Positions 18,701 to 25,823 of a stretch of DNA of 64,000 nt are shown here, in pieces (position 1 is the stretch's first letter; every line of letters starts with the position of its first letter). The position numbers were made by a program, and so were the translations under genes. The notes under the pieces were generated by a model. The model was not told the DNA's origin. It saw only the letters and a list, made by a program, of their open reading frames with translations, and did not search any database. The stretch is from NCBI RefSeq assembly GCF_012396235.1, contig NZ_JAAXPA010000002.1:62001-126000 (forward strand), read 5' to 3'. The DNA is from Rhodococcus opacus. Its GTDB lineage: Bacteria; Actinomycetota; Actinomycetes; Mycobacteriales; Mycobacteriaceae.

Positions 18701-18924
18701 CGCAACCCGAGGTCCGCGAACAGTGCGACCAGCTCGGCGAGCAACGGGGTGCCCTGCGGCCAGACCATGACGGCGGCCGGCTCGGGCAGTGCATCCGCGG
18801 TGTCGACGAATCGCAGCCGCGGAGTGGTCCCTCCGGACGCCAGGACCGCGCTCGACACGGCGGCCTCGTCCTGGCGTGGACGGGGTGTGTCGGTCGTGCT
18901 CGGAATGACACCGGTATAGCTCAT
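15742..18924 (-). CDS. gdh: NAD-specific glutamate dehydrogenase, large-subunit type
   Basis: 1060 aa. Oxidative deamination of glutamate to 2-oxoglutarate. The catalytic part is recognisable from GPVSRGGLRWSDRKDDFRTEV, the conserved Lys region QHVKNSLIVPMGAKGAF, and NAD-domain pieces TVVGIGDMSGDVFGNGM and VIGEGGNLGLTQRARIEYAL. It is shorter than the about 1600-residue L_180 enzymes, lacking most of the long N-terminal ACT-type region, and closer in size to the 115-kDa class. ATG 18924 has GGAGCC upstream. The stop TAG is completed by the adjoining MITE-like element, so the native C-terminus may have been slightly different. It may recycle glutamate made by GabT. Confidence 0.9.
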   Translation of the reverse strand: MSYTGVIPSTTDTPRPRQDEAAVSSAVLASGGTTPRLRFVDTADALPEPAAVMVWPQGTPLLAELVALFADLGLRVASHEQLPAGEPGSPLVHRFDFSTGDFAWDAETPGLLSDAFEAAATGHLEVDGFTRLVAAANLTWTDAVLVRAACRYLRQVGLGLSEPNIVAILLRHSDFVRGFRDLFTARFDPAVTGPDRDSAVADAERVLLDAIDRTATLDEDRLLRGLLSFTSAVLRTNWFQHDRTISAAPAAFKIDPSLLSLSAAVTPYREIFVHSPIVEGSHVRSGPVSRGGLRWSDRKDDFRTEVLGLMKTQHVKNSLIVPMGAKGAFVVRTETTPDAVRAAYTSFIDGLLDVTDDIVDGEVVHPRDTVIYDDADPYLVVAADKGTARFSDLANSIATRRGFWLGDAFASGGSAGYDHKAMGITARGGWVSVRRHFAEMGKNVDTDAFTVVGIGDMSGDVFGNGMLLSRAIRLVGAFDHRHIFLDPEPDSEASYRERERLASVPGSSWDDYDRSLVSAGGGVWPRTAKKIPLSPQVRERLGVTATELPPHEVVKALLTADVDLLWNGGIGTYVKASAEGHADAADPANDAVRVEASDVRAAVIGEGGNLGLTQRARIEYALNGGRINADFIDNATGVATSDREVNLKVALDAAVAAGELPAEERNTLLARVQDEIGESVLADAASQTLAISLAEVHAPFLLGRHERLIENLERDAGISRAAEVLPSAAELSARHRAGQGLVRPEIAVLLAQSKNLVVTELLASPVLDDAVFDGVLADYFPASIRERVPQQISGHRLAREIVAVIVAGDMIDRVGPGLIHRLEERLGVGTPEITVAYAVVRQVFDIDRLWNEVLTLPGASHRTRLNLHFGIQDLIERTTSWLLRHRTAGTDAQALIERFAKPVQELAAALPRLTGVPAQDLGTLRILAQGFALETTAQSLDLPITQVAETYREFGRVVGLDWLSERFSVGETGTAYWEAMAGAVLVDNLQEHWHGLIGLVLRDASPATSAADAVAAWLTEHTTAADRLAQMLGELRSHDRVDNSSICVIDAELSLALTRC

Positions 18925-19046
18925 CGTGTGGCTCCTGACCCCTGATCTGGCAAACGCGTGACTTGGGAACCAGTGTGTCGAGAAGAGACGCACGCCACAT
19001 CCGACGAAGTGGAGCGTCGTGCGGCGACGGACGCGACGTTTCGGAG

Positions 19047-19090
19047 CCGTGAGTATTTGTTAACCGCGGGCGGTTAACAAGTACTCACGG
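19047..19090. terminator. Long hairpin with TTAACCGC core
   Basis: 21-bp arms (CCGTGAGTATTTGTTAACCGC and near-perfect complement, one T/G mismatch) around GG. It lies downstream of the lipoprotein gene (minus strand) and upstream of gdh. The same sequence recurs at 25555-25600, and half of it at 31107-31136, so this is a dispersed repeat that may act as a terminator. Confidence 0.65.
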
Positions 19091-19175
19091 CCAGACGAGA
19101 ACGCGGACAGTGTGACAGACGGCCTGGGGGAGAGCAGTGGCAACGCAGACGTTGAGGAACCAGTGCTTCACCAGG

Positions 19176-19640
19176 TCATCCGTTGATGACCCGGCGATCG
19201 CCGAGCGGTGCCTGCAAGGGGACTTCGAGGGTGCCGAACACGGCGACGAGAATGCACATCTTGTCGGCGGCCTCCGGGAGGGTGCCGGTGCGCAGCGAGA
19301 TCGTGACGGTGGTGTCGGTCTCGGTGACGGTCGCGTCGGCGCCGTAGCACTCCGGGGTTCCGGTGACGAAGTGGATCGCCACCTTGTTGCCGTCCGCGCG
19401 GGACCACGACTCGAACGGCGTCGGATTCGCCCGGACGATGTCAGGGCGCGACTCGAAGACGGTGCCGAACTCGTCGCCGGGCACTTCGGAGGGAATCGGC
19501 ATACCCGACGACGGATTGGTCGGGCTGGGATCCACTGCGGACGCGATCTCCGGGGGAATCGTCGGTTCGTCGATGCTCGAACCGGACCCGCATCCGGCGA
19601 GGGCGAGGCAGGCCAGCACTGCGAGGGCGATTACGCGCAT
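19176..19640 (-). CDS. Putative secreted lipoprotein, unknown function
   Basis: 154 aa. Begins MRVIALAVLACLALAGCGSG, a short signal peptide ending in a lipobox LAGC (Cys about residue 17). A Pro/Ser-rich linker (PSPTNPSSGMPIPSEVPG) precedes a roughly 85-residue domain with two Cys (PECYGA, DKMCIL) that could pair. ATG 19640 is chosen; an ATG at 19658 overlaps the permease stop (ATGA) and would only add six residues before the signal peptide. Probably cotranscribed with the AEC permease. I do not recognise the domain. Confidence 0.75.
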   Translation of the reverse strand: MRVIALAVLACLALAGCGSGSSIDEPTIPPEIASAVDPSPTNPSSGMPIPSEVPGDEFGTVFESRPDIVRANPTPFESWSRADGNKVAIHFVTGTPECYGADATVTETDTTVTISLRTGTLPEAADKMCILVAVFGTLEVPLQAPLGDRRVING

Positions 19641-19654
19641 ATGCCACGGTAACC

Positions 19655-20584
19655 TCATCCCGCGAGCAGGCCGGAGACCAGCGCAATCCCCGGAATCGCA
19701 GCCAACGTGGTGACGAAAGCCGTGTCTCGCGCCAGCACCGTTCCCACCCCGTACCGGCTGGCGTAGACGAAGACGTTCTGGGCCGTGGGCAGCGTCGCCA
19801 CCACCACGATGGCGAACAGTTCGTGGCCGTCGAGCCCGAGCAGATAGCGCGCCATCAGGTAGGCCAGCACCGGTTGCACCACGATCTTGAGCACCGACGC
19901 CAGCGCGACGTCGCGTCGCGGGCTCGTCCCCTTCTCGAGCACCCGCACCCCGTACAGCGAGATGCCGAACGCGAGCAGCGCACCGGGCACCGACGCGCCA
20001 CCCATGAGCCGGAACGGCTGCATGAGGGCTTCCGGGGGTGTCCAGCCGAGGAGTGCGATCAGCAGTCCCGCGGCACCCGCCACGACGATCGGGTTCTTGA
20101 ACGGCGCGGTGATCGTGTCGAGCCGCGACGCGCCGCGCCGGAGCGTGGTGACGTCCAGGATGGTGAGGGCGATGGGGGAGTACGCGATGATCTGGAACAG
20201 CAGTAGCGGCGCCACGAACGACGCGTCCCCCAGCACGAACACCGCGATGGGAATGCCGAGATTCGCGGAGTTCACGTACGACGCCGACAGTGCGCCGATC
20301 GTCAGTTCCGGAAGGGACCTGCGTAGCCACACTCTCGCGACGACCATGTACAGTGCGCCGACCGTCAATGCCGTGACAGCCGCGACGGCCAGAGTGGGCG
20401 AGAAGATCACGGAGAGGTCGGACGATGCGAGCGAATCGAACAGCAGCGCCGGTGTGGCGACGAAGAACACCAGCCTGCCCAGGACGGTTTCGCCCTCCGC
20501 TCCCAGCGTCCCGCGACGGCCGAGCAGGTAGCCGATGGCGATGATGACGAATATGACGGTGAATCCCGCAACCACTCCCGACAC
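19655..20584 (-). CDS. AEC-family (auxin efflux carrier-type) transporter
   Basis: 309 aa, about 10 membrane segments in the AEC arrangement. Conserved features: SASYVNSANLGIPIAVFVLG in the first half and VATLPTAQNVFVYASRYG in the second, the paired unwound-helix regions of AEC carriers. GTG 20584 has AGGAGG upstream at good spacing; a longer frame to 20626 lacks this. AEC members export or import small carboxylates or similar solutes; the substrate cannot be inferred. Overlaps the next gene's alternative start by four bases and is divergent from the serine hydrolase gene. Confidence 0.85.
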   Translation of the reverse strand: MSGVVAGFTVIFVIIAIGYLLGRRGTLGAEGETVLGRLVFFVATPALLFDSLASSDLSVIFSPTLAVAAVTALTVGALYMVVARVWLRRSLPELTIGALSASYVNSANLGIPIAVFVLGDASFVAPLLLFQIIAYSPIALTILDVTTLRRGASRLDTITAPFKNPIVVAGAAGLLIALLGWTPPEALMQPFRLMGGASVPGALLAFGISLYGVRVLEKGTSPRRDVALASVLKIVVQPVLAYLMARYLLGLDGHELFAIVVVATLPTAQNVFVYASRYGVGTVLARDTAFVTTLAAIPGIALVSGLLAG

Positions 20585-20725
20585 GTTGCGGGGCACCTCC
20601 TCGACAGGTAAGCCTCCTGTCGGCAAACCTTCCGAAGTCTAGTGCTCGGCGTTCGGGTGGGTGACAATAGCGTCCGGTCGGGGAGATCGTCTGTGCGCGC
20701 GTTCAGTCGCGCGCGAGGAGTCGCA

Positions 20726-21778
20726 ATGCTGCGTCGAACGACCGTCCTCTGTGCGCTGTTCTGCGCGTGGACCCTTGCCTGGGGTGCCGCTCCCGTGGCG
20801 TCGGCGCTGGCCCCGCCGTCGAGTGGCGATCCGCAACTGATCGCGCTCGCCGGGCAGGTCCTCGGGCGCAGCTACCGCGAGAACGCGAGCGTCGCGTACA
20901 TCGACGCGTCCGGTACCCGGTTCGCGAATTTCGGGGCCACCGAGGGTACCGACTTCGAGATCGGTTCCGTCACCAAGACGTTCACCGCGGAACTGTTCGT
21001 CGACGCCGTCGCCCGGGGTGAGGTGCGCGAGGACACGAAGGTCGGAGATGTGCTGCCGTTGCGGGGCGCACCGGTCGGCGACGTGACGCTACTCGAGCTG
21101 GCGTCCCACACGTCCGGGCTGGCGCAGTTCCCGATGAGCACCGACACCGTGGTGGCCGTCGGGCACTGGGTGGTCGCGTCCAACCCGTTCACGTACGACC
21201 GGGACACCCTGCTGCAGCAACTGCAGTCGGCGCCCCTCACGACCCGCGGCACGTACTCGTACTCGACCGTCGGCTTCGCGCTGCTCGGCCAGGCGCTGGC
21301 CGCGGCAGCGCACACGGACTACCCGTCGCTGCTCCGCGAGCGCATGCTCGTCCCCCTCGGACTGTCGCAGTCGTGGATGCCGCTCACCGCCGCCGACCTG
21401 CCGCCGAACGTCACCCGCGGATTCGACGTCCTGCACCGGTCGCAGGACCCGTGGCCGCTGGACGCCTACGCCCCGGCCGGCGGGTTGCGGTCCACCGCGA
21501 ACGACATGTCGACGTACGTCCGGGCGCTCCTCGACGGGACGGTCCCCGGCGCCGCGGCCATGGACCCCCTGTGGATCGGCGACAACTACCGCGCGCTGAC
21601 GTGGTCGATCGTCCCGTTCGAAGGTCGCGACTACACGCTGCACGGCGGCGCGACCGGTGGTTTCCAGTGCACGGTCGTGCTCGACCGGGAGAACGACCGC
21701 GGACTCGTCATCCTCACCGACACCATCGGCGGACTCGAGCAGCAGGGTCTGGAGATCCTCGCCCACACTCCCATGTGA
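20726..21778 (+). CDS. Serine hydrolase, beta-lactamase/class C penicillin-binding type
   Basis: 350 aa. Signal peptide at residues 1-28 (hydrophobic LCALFCAWTLAWG, then PVASALA), so exported. The class C/AmpH-like fold is indicated by the nucleophile motif S81-V-T-K84, a tyrosine motif in TYSYSTVGFALLG and HGGATGG, which replaces the KTG box. ATG 20726 has GAGGAG upstream. It may be a D-Ala-D-Ala peptidase-like or esterase-like enzyme; no substrate can be named. It stands alone between a divergent permease and the copper-type pair. Confidence 0.85.
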   Translation: MLRRTTVLCALFCAWTLAWGAAPVASALAPPSSGDPQLIALAGQVLGRSYRENASVAYIDASGTRFANFGATEGTDFEIGSVTKTFTAELFVDAVARGEVREDTKVGDVLPLRGAPVGDVTLLELASHTSGLAQFPMSTDTVVAVGHWVVASNPFTYDRDTLLQQLQSAPLTTRGTYSYSTVGFALLGQALAAAAHTDYPSLLRERMLVPLGLSQSWMPLTAADLPPNVTRGFDVLHRSQDPWPLDAYAPAGGLRSTANDMSTYVRALLDGTVPGAAAMDPLWIGDNYRALTWSIVPFEGRDYTLHGGATGGFQCTVVLDRENDRGLVILTDTIGGLEQQGLEILAHTPM

Positions 21779-21823
21779 GTGTTTTCGCGTCCCGGGGCAC
21801 ACATTGTCACTCACGTGTCCAGG

Positions 21824-21838
21824 TACCCCCGTTGGGTA
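21824..21838 (+). promoter_or_regulatory. RicR-like copper operator
   Basis: TACCCCCGTTGGGTA fits TACCC-N5-GGGTA exactly, the palindrome bound by the copper repressor RicR in M. tuberculosis. It is 20 bp upstream of the GTG chosen for the next gene, with TACAGT (21847-21852) as a possible -10 box, so a repressor here would cover the promoter. Confidence 0.7.
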
Positions 21839-21858
21839 TGTCCGGTTACAGTGGTCGT

Positions 21859-22245
21859 GTGGAGACGGCAACCGGGCGGAGGCGCACAGTCGTGGCGCGT
21901 GCCGCGCTGCTGATCGCCGTCGCCGCCGGGGTGCTCCTCATGCACAGCCTGATCGCGCCGACCGCGATCGCCGCGGCACACGAGCAGCCCTCGGTCACCG
22001 CGTCCCACTCCGAAGACCCCCACGGTTGCGGGGACGGCTGCGAGCAACCCCATGTCACCGGACATCAGTGTGCCGGTGTGATCGTGGTGATCGCCGCGCT
22101 GACGTCGGTGATGTTGCTGTGGTGGCATTCCGTGGATCCCGCCGCGCGACGGTCGCGGGTGAGCGCCGACCGTGTGCGGTCGGGGCGCGGACCACCACCG
22201 TGGACGGTGCTGTCGTTGGCGGAACTCTCGATTCTGCGGGTGTGA
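21859..22245 (+). CDS. DUF6153-like His/Cys-rich small membrane protein
   Basis: 128 aa. Two hydrophobic segments (ARAALLIAVAAGVLLMHSLI and GVIVVIAALTSVMLLWW) flank a His/Cys-rich loop HEQPSVTASHSEDPHGCGDG followed by CEQPHVTGHQC, which looks metal-binding. The C-terminus ends in PPPWTVLSLAELSILRV, which I associate with the DUF6153 family of actinobacteria. GTG 21859 lies seven bases after a TACAGT -10 candidate and has no ribosome site, so the transcript may be leaderless; ATG 21838 in the same frame overlaps the operator and is less likely. The neighbouring DUF305 gene and the RicR-like site suggest copper handling at the membrane. Function is inference. Confidence 0.75.
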   Translation: METATGRRRTVVARAALLIAVAAGVLLMHSLIAPTAIAAAHEQPSVTASHSEDPHGCGDGCEQPHVTGHQCAGVIVVIAALTSVMLLWWHSVDPAARRSRVSADRVRSGRGPPPWTVLSLAELSILRV

Positions 22246-22315
22246 CAGGGAGCCCGGGGCGTGTGCCCCGGCGGATCCGACTGTCATTTCCCGAATCGAT
22301 CTCGAGGAGTTCCTC

Positions 22316-22909
22316 ATGCGTACCACCATCACTGCCCTGATCGCCGCCGCGGCAGGCGCGGCTCTCGTCCTGACCGGCTGCGGCACCGACTCGGCAGGCA
22401 CCTCGTCGACGTCCGGCGCCTCGACGTCCGCGGTCGAATCGCAGGCGCAGTTCAACGACGCCGATGTCGTGTTCCTGGAAGGGATGTACCCGCATCACGC
22501 GCAGGCGGTGCAGATGGCCGACATGGTCGCCGGCCACACCGACAACGCCGACGTGGTCGCTCTCTCTGCCGCGATCAAGGCGGCGCAGCAACCCGAGATG
22601 GACCGGATGACCACCTGGTTCCAGCAGTGGGGGCAACCGGTTCCGACGCCCGACATGTCCGGCATGCATGGCATGAACCACGGTGCCGGCATGATGTCGG
22701 CCGATCAGATGGACGCCCTGACGGCACTGTCGGGCACGGAGTTCGACCGGCAATGGCTGACCATGATGATCGAGCACCACGAGGGCGCGATCGACATGGC
22801 GAACACCGAACTGGCCGACGGTGAGAACCCGGAGGCCAGGCAGATGGCCACCGACATCGTGACCGCCCAGCAGAAGGAGATCGCCGACATGCAGGCCGCG
22901 CTCGGCTGA
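22316..22909 (+). CDS. DUF305 lipoprotein, likely copper-binding
   Basis: 197 aa. Signal peptide with lipobox (ALVLTGCG, Cys about residue 20), then a Ser/Thr linker and a four-helix DUF305 domain. Two copies of the family motif are visible: FLEGMYPHHAQAVQMADM and WLTMMIEHHEGAIDMANTEL. Between them runs a Met/His-rich segment MSGMHGMNHGAGMM typical of copper-binding relatives. ATG 22316 has GAGGAG upstream. It follows the DUF6153-like gene by 70 bases, behind the RicR-like operator, so extracytoplasmic copper binding or tolerance is the best guess. Confidence 0.88.
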   Translation: MRTTITALIAAAAGAALVLTGCGTDSAGTSSTSGASTSAVESQAQFNDADVVFLEGMYPHHAQAVQMADMVAGHTDNADVVALSAAIKAAQQPEMDRMTTWFQQWGQPVPTPDMSGMHGMNHGAGMMSADQMDALTALSGTEFDRQWLTMMIEHHEGAIDMANTELADGENPEARQMATDIVTAQQKEIADMQAALG

Positions 22910-22918
22910 CCGGAATGA

Positions 22919-22958
22919 CGAAAAGGCCGCGTAATCCGAGGATTACGCGGCCTTTTCG
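22919..22958. terminator. Bidirectional terminator
   Basis: Perfect 19-bp arms (CGAAAAGGCCGCGTAATCC and complement) with a 2-base loop, between the convergent DUF305 gene and rpsR. A-run and T-run flank the GC stem, so it works in both directions. Confidence 0.85.
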
Positions 22959-22971
22959 GTGCCTACGTGAG

Positions 22972-23226
22972 TTACCGGCTCGTGAAGGGCAGCAGAGCCA
23001 TCTCGCGAGCGTTCTTGACGGCGACGGCAACCTGACGCTGCTGCTGCGGGGTCAGGCCCGTGACGCGGCGGCTACGGATCTTGCCGCGGTCCGAGATGAA
23101 CGTGCGGAGGAGGTTGATGTCCTTGTAATCGACGTACTCGATCTTGGCCGCGAACAACGGGTTCTTCTTGGGCTTGCGGCCCTCGACGGGACGCGGCTTC
23201 TTCGACGGTGCTCTCTTGACTGCCAT
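22972..23226 (-). CDS. rpsR: 30S ribosomal protein S18, zinc-independent form
   Basis: 84 aa. S18 signature in [20 protein letters not shown] and [20 protein letters not shown]. There is no CxxC zinc knuckle, so this is the C-minus paralogue that replaces the zinc-bearing S18 when zinc is scarce. Last gene of the minus-strand cluster rpmB-rpmG-rpsN-rpsR, nine bases after rpsN, behind Zur-like boxes. Confidence 0.95.
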   Translation of the reverse strand: MAVKRAPSKKPRPVEGRKPKKNPLFAAKIEYVDYKDINLLRTFISDRGKIRSRRVTGLTPQQQRQVAVAVKNAREMALLPFTSR

Positions 23227-23235
23227 CTGCTTCCT

Positions 23236-23541
23236 TTACCAGCTCGACTTGTGGACGCCTGGCAGCTCCCCGCGGTGCGCCATCTCGCGAACACGCACGC
23301 GAGAGAGCCCGAACTTCCTCAGGTGGCCGCGCGGACGTCCATCCGCAGCGTCTCGATTGCGCAATCGTACCGGACTCGCGTCGCGGGGTAGACGCTGCAG
23401 TGCCGCCCGGGCCTCCGCGCGCTCGTCTTCGCTGCTCGACGGACGGCGGATGGTCTCCTTCAGCTCCGCGCGGCGCTCCGCCCAGCGTGCCACGACGATC
23501 TTGCGCTGCTCGTTCTTCGCGATCTTCGACTTCTTGGCCAT
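23236..23541 (-). CDS. rpsN: 30S ribosomal protein S14, zinc-independent long form
   Basis: 101 aa, the long S14 type without the four zinc Cys. [19 protein letters not shown] at the N-terminus and [20 protein letters not shown] are diagnostic; the C-terminus [17 protein letters not shown] is standard. Cotranscribed with rpmG upstream (12-base gap) and rpsR downstream. A zinc-saving replacement for the short zinc-binding S14. Confidence 0.96.
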   Translation of the reverse strand: MAKKSKIAKNEQRKIVVARWAERRAELKETIRRPSSSEDERAEARAALQRLPRDASPVRLRNRDAADGRPRGHLRKFGLSRVRVREMAHRGELPGVHKSSW

Positions 23542-23553
23542 GTGCGGTGTCTT

Positions 23554-23721
23554 CTACTTCTCTTCTCGGAAATCGACGTGCTTCCGCACGACCGGGTCGT
23601 ACTTCTTCATCACCAGACGATCGGGGTCGTTGCGGCGGTTCTTGCGTGTCACGTACGTGTATCCGGTACCTGCCGTCGACTTCAGCTTCACGATCGGGCG
23701 GATCTCGTTGCGGGCGGCCAT
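23554..23721 (-). CDS. rpmG: 50S ribosomal protein L33, zinc-independent form
   Basis: 55 aa: starts [18 protein letters not shown], continues [18 protein letters not shown] and ends [11 protein letters not shown]. No Cys at all, so the zinc-ribbon has been lost. The ATG shares one base with the rpmB stop (TGATG), showing tight translational coupling. Confidence 0.95.
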   Translation of the reverse strand: MAARNEIRPIVKLKSTAGTGYTYVTRKNRRNDPDRLVMKKYDPVVRKHVDFREEK

Positions 23722-23957
23722 CAGATCTTCTCCCCACGGGCGCGGATCCGGGCGACGACGGCCTCGATACCGTCGCGGTCGATGGTCTTGATGCCCTTGG
23801 TGGAGAGCGTGAGGGTCACCCGCCTGTCCTCACTGGGCAGGAGATACGTCTTCTTCTGGATGTTCGGATCCCAGCGCCGGTTGGTGCGCTTGTGGGAGTG
23901 CGACACGGACTTGCCGAATCCTGGCTGGCGTCCGGTCACCTGGCAGTGGGCCGACAT
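23721..23957 (-). CDS. rpmB: 50S ribosomal protein L28, zinc-independent form
   Basis: 78 aa: [20 protein letters not shown], then [20 protein letters not shown], a clear L28. Only one Cys remains (residue 5), so the zinc site of the C-plus form is missing. ATG 23957 has GGGAGG upstream. First gene of the minus-strand cluster, 34 bp from the nearer Zur-like box. Confidence 0.96.
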   Translation of the reverse strand: MSAHCQVTGRQPGFGKSVSHSHKRTNRRWDPNIQKKTYLLPSEDRRVTLTLSTKGIKTIDRDGIEAVVARIRARGEKI

Positions 23958-23990
23958 GGGCGTTCCTCCCTGTACCCCTCGCAAGAGGTT

Positions 23991-24011
23991 ATGACAATCA
24001 TTTTCGACAAT
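23991..24011. promoter_or_regulatory. Zur-like box 1 (rpmB side)
   Basis: ATGACAATCATTTTCGACAA, an imperfect palindrome of the AT-rich Zur/Fur type (TGACAAT...ATTNTCGNCA), in the 114-bp gap between divergent rpmB and the Mrf-like gene. Genes on both sides encode zinc-free ribosomal proteins, as in known Zur regulons. Confidence 0.75.
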
Positions 24012-24043
24012 GGCGAGATTCCAATGTAGCGTTCCGTCCACGT

Positions 24044-24063
24044 AATGACAATCGTTATCGAAA
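24044..24063. promoter_or_regulatory. Zur-like box 2 (mrf side)
   Basis: AATGACAATCGTTATCGAAA, close to the actinobacterial Zur consensus TGAAAATCATTTTCA in form. It lies 9 bp before the GTG start of the Mrf-like gene, so bound Zur would block that promoter. Confidence 0.78.
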
Positions 24064-24071
24064 GGGTGCTC

Positions 24072-25310
24072 GTGAGTGAGATACTCGACGGCCGGACGCC
24101 GCTGATCCTGGTTTCCGGCTGGAACGGCCCCACCGAGGACACGGCGCGGTCGCTGCTCCGCGACGGCACCGTCGTCGTGCATCACGACCTCGACCTCGTG
24201 CACGAGGGCGTCGTGCGCCGCACCGTCACCACGCTGGAGTCGGGGGCGCCGCGCGAGCGCCTCGGCATCCTCGAACTGGCGCACGGCTGCATCTCCTGCA
24301 CGCTGCGCGAGGACCTTCTTCCGCTGCTCCGCCGCCTGCACACCCGCAGTTCGGTGCAGCGGATCGTGCTGCACCTCGACCGCCGGCTCGAACCCGAGGC
24401 GGTGTGCTGGGCGGTCGAGCACGTGGCGGTGTCCGGTGTGGTGGGCCAGATCGACGGCCCGGCATCGCGGGACGTGCGCGTCGACGGCGTCGTCACCTGT
24501 GTCGACGCGGGAGCGTGGCTGGCCGACGCCACCGGCGACGAAGCACTCGACGACGACCGCACCGTCGCGCAGGTAGCGGTCGGGCAGGTGGACTTCGCCG
24601 ACGCCCTGGTGGTGTCGGGCAGTGCCGGCGACGGCTGGCAGCAGGCCCGGCTCCACGCCGTCCTGGCCCGGCTGGCACCCGGCGCGCCGATCATCTGGGA
24701 CGGGGACGCGCCCGACGTCGAACGCCTGCTCCGCGACATCCCGGCTGGCGCTCGGCGCGGTGAGCCGTCCCACGCCCACTCACCGCTGCTGCGCGGGCAG
24801 CCGCCGCTGTCCCACGACTGCGGCGTCATGCTCGTCGAGTTCACCGCCACCCGGCCGTTCCATCCGGAACGACTGCACGAGGCCGTCGACGTCCTCCTCG
24901 ACGGGGTCGTCACGTCTCGCGGCCGCGTCTGGGTTGCGACGCAGCCGGACGAGGCACTGTGGCTCGAGTCGGCCGGTGGGGGACTGCGGGTGGCCAGTGC
25001 CGACCGCTGGCTGGCCGCGATGACCCCGGAGGAACAGGAACAGGTCGGGGTCGCGCGCCGCGCGATGGCCGCGCTGTGCTGGGACGAGCGCTTCGGCGAC
25101 CGGCACACGTCGATGGTGGTGCTGGTGCATGCGGCCGACCCCACCGAGATCGACCGCACGCTGCAGTGGGCGCTCGTCACCGACGACGAACTCGCGGACG
25201 AAGCCGCCTGGCAGTCGTGGCCCGACCCGTTCGGGCAGTTCCACGAAGACCCCTGCGAGAGCAGTGAATCACCCTACGCAGAACCCGAATCGAGAGAGGG
25301 ACACGAATGA
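24072..25310 (+). CDS. mrf: CobW/COG0523-family protein, Mrf-like (ribosome hibernation factor recruitment)
   Basis: 412 aa. In mycobacteria Mrf is a Zur-regulated CobW-type protein encoded with the zinc-free ribosomal proteins; it brings hibernation factor MPY to the 30S subunit. The location fits exactly. Seen here: a CobW-type [13 protein letters not shown] motif (residues 71-83; CxxC in place of CxCC) and a C-terminal CobW_C-like part from about 250 ([20 protein letters not shown]). The P-loop position reads [13 protein letters not shown], without the GK(T/S) Lys, so GTP binding is doubtful. GTG 24072 with AAAGGG upstream is chosen because ATG 24045 lies within the Zur-like box. A zinc metallochaperone role is the main alternative. 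Confidence 0.82.
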   Translation: MSEILDGRTPLILVSGWNGPTEDTARSLLRDGTVVVHHDLDLVHEGVVRRTVTTLESGAPRERLGILELAHGCISCTLREDLLPLLRRLHTRSSVQRIVLHLDRRLEPEAVCWAVEHVAVSGVVGQIDGPASRDVRVDGVVTCVDAGAWLADATGDEALDDDRTVAQVAVGQVDFADALVVSGSAGDGWQQARLHAVLARLAPGAPIIWDGDAPDVERLLRDIPAGARRGEPSHAHSPLLRGQPPLSHDCGVMLVEFTATRPFHPERLHEAVDVLLDGVVTSRGRVWVATQPDEALWLESAGGGLRVASADRWLAAMTPEEQEQVGVARRAMAALCWDERFGDRHTSMVVLVHAADPTEIDRTLQWALVTDDELADEAAWQSWPDPFGQFHEDPCESSESPYAEPESREGHE

Positions 25311-25561
25311 AGGCGAACATCCACCCCGACTACCACCCCGTGGTGTTCCAGGACGCGAGCACCGGAACCACGTTTCTCACGCGGTCGACGGTGACCAGCG
25401 ACCGCACCGCCCTCTGGGCGGACGGCAACACCTATCCGCTGGTGGTCGTGGATGTGACCAGCGAGTCGCACCCGTTCTGGACCGGCGCGCAGCGCGTGAT
25501 GGACACCGCGGGCCGCGTCGAGAAGTTCGAACGCCGCTACGGAGTGCGCAAGCGCCCGTGA
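25307..25561 (+). CDS. rpmE2: 50S ribosomal protein L31 type B
   Basis: 84 aa: [20 protein letters not shown] and [20 protein letters not shown] identify the zinc-free type B L31, which lacks the CxxC pairs of type A. The ATG overlaps the Mrf-like stop by four bases (ATGA). Part of the zinc-starvation replacement set. Its stop codon lies inside the hairpin at 25555-25600. Confidence 0.95.
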   Translation: MKANIHPDYHPVVFQDASTGTTFLTRSTVTSDRTALWADGNTYPLVVVDVTSESHPFWTGAQRVMDTAGRVEKFERRYGVRKRP

Positions 25562-25600
25562 GTACTTATTAACCGCGGGCGGTTAATAAGTACTCACGGG
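25555..25600. terminator. Perfect 22-bp hairpin between rpmE2 and rpmF
   Basis: Two 22-base arms, starting CCCGTGAGTACTTATTAACC, perfectly complementary around GG, spanning the rpmE2 stop codon and ending 26 bp before rpmF. Same family as the hairpin at 19047-19090. As it lies between two genes of one regulon it may attenuate or process the mRNA. Confidence 0.7.
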
Positions 25601-25625
25601 TCGACGACGAAGGAGGAGACACACC

Positions 25626-25799
25626 ATGGCAGTACCGAAACGCAGAATGTCGCGGTCCAATACGCGCAGCCGCAGATCGCAGTGGAAGGCCCAGGCACCC
25701 GACCTCGTCGAGGTGACAGTGGGCGGCGCGACGCATCGCGTGCCGCGCCGGCTGGTGAAGGCCGTGAAGCTGGGATTGGTGGACCCGGCCGGGAAGTGA
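25626..25799 (+). CDS. rpmF: 50S ribosomal protein L32, zinc-independent form
   Basis: 57 aa: [20 protein letters not shown] is the canonical L32 start; [21 protein letters not shown] replaces the part that carries zinc Cys in the usual form, and no Cys is present. Preceded by GGAGGAGA with good spacing. Ends the plus-strand Zur-type cluster. Confidence 0.95.
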   Translation: MAVPKRRMSRSNTRSRRSQWKAQAPDLVEVTVGGATHRVPRRLVKAVKLGLVDPAGK

Positions 25800-25823
25800 C
25801 GCTCCCCGTGCGAACCTTGGCGG

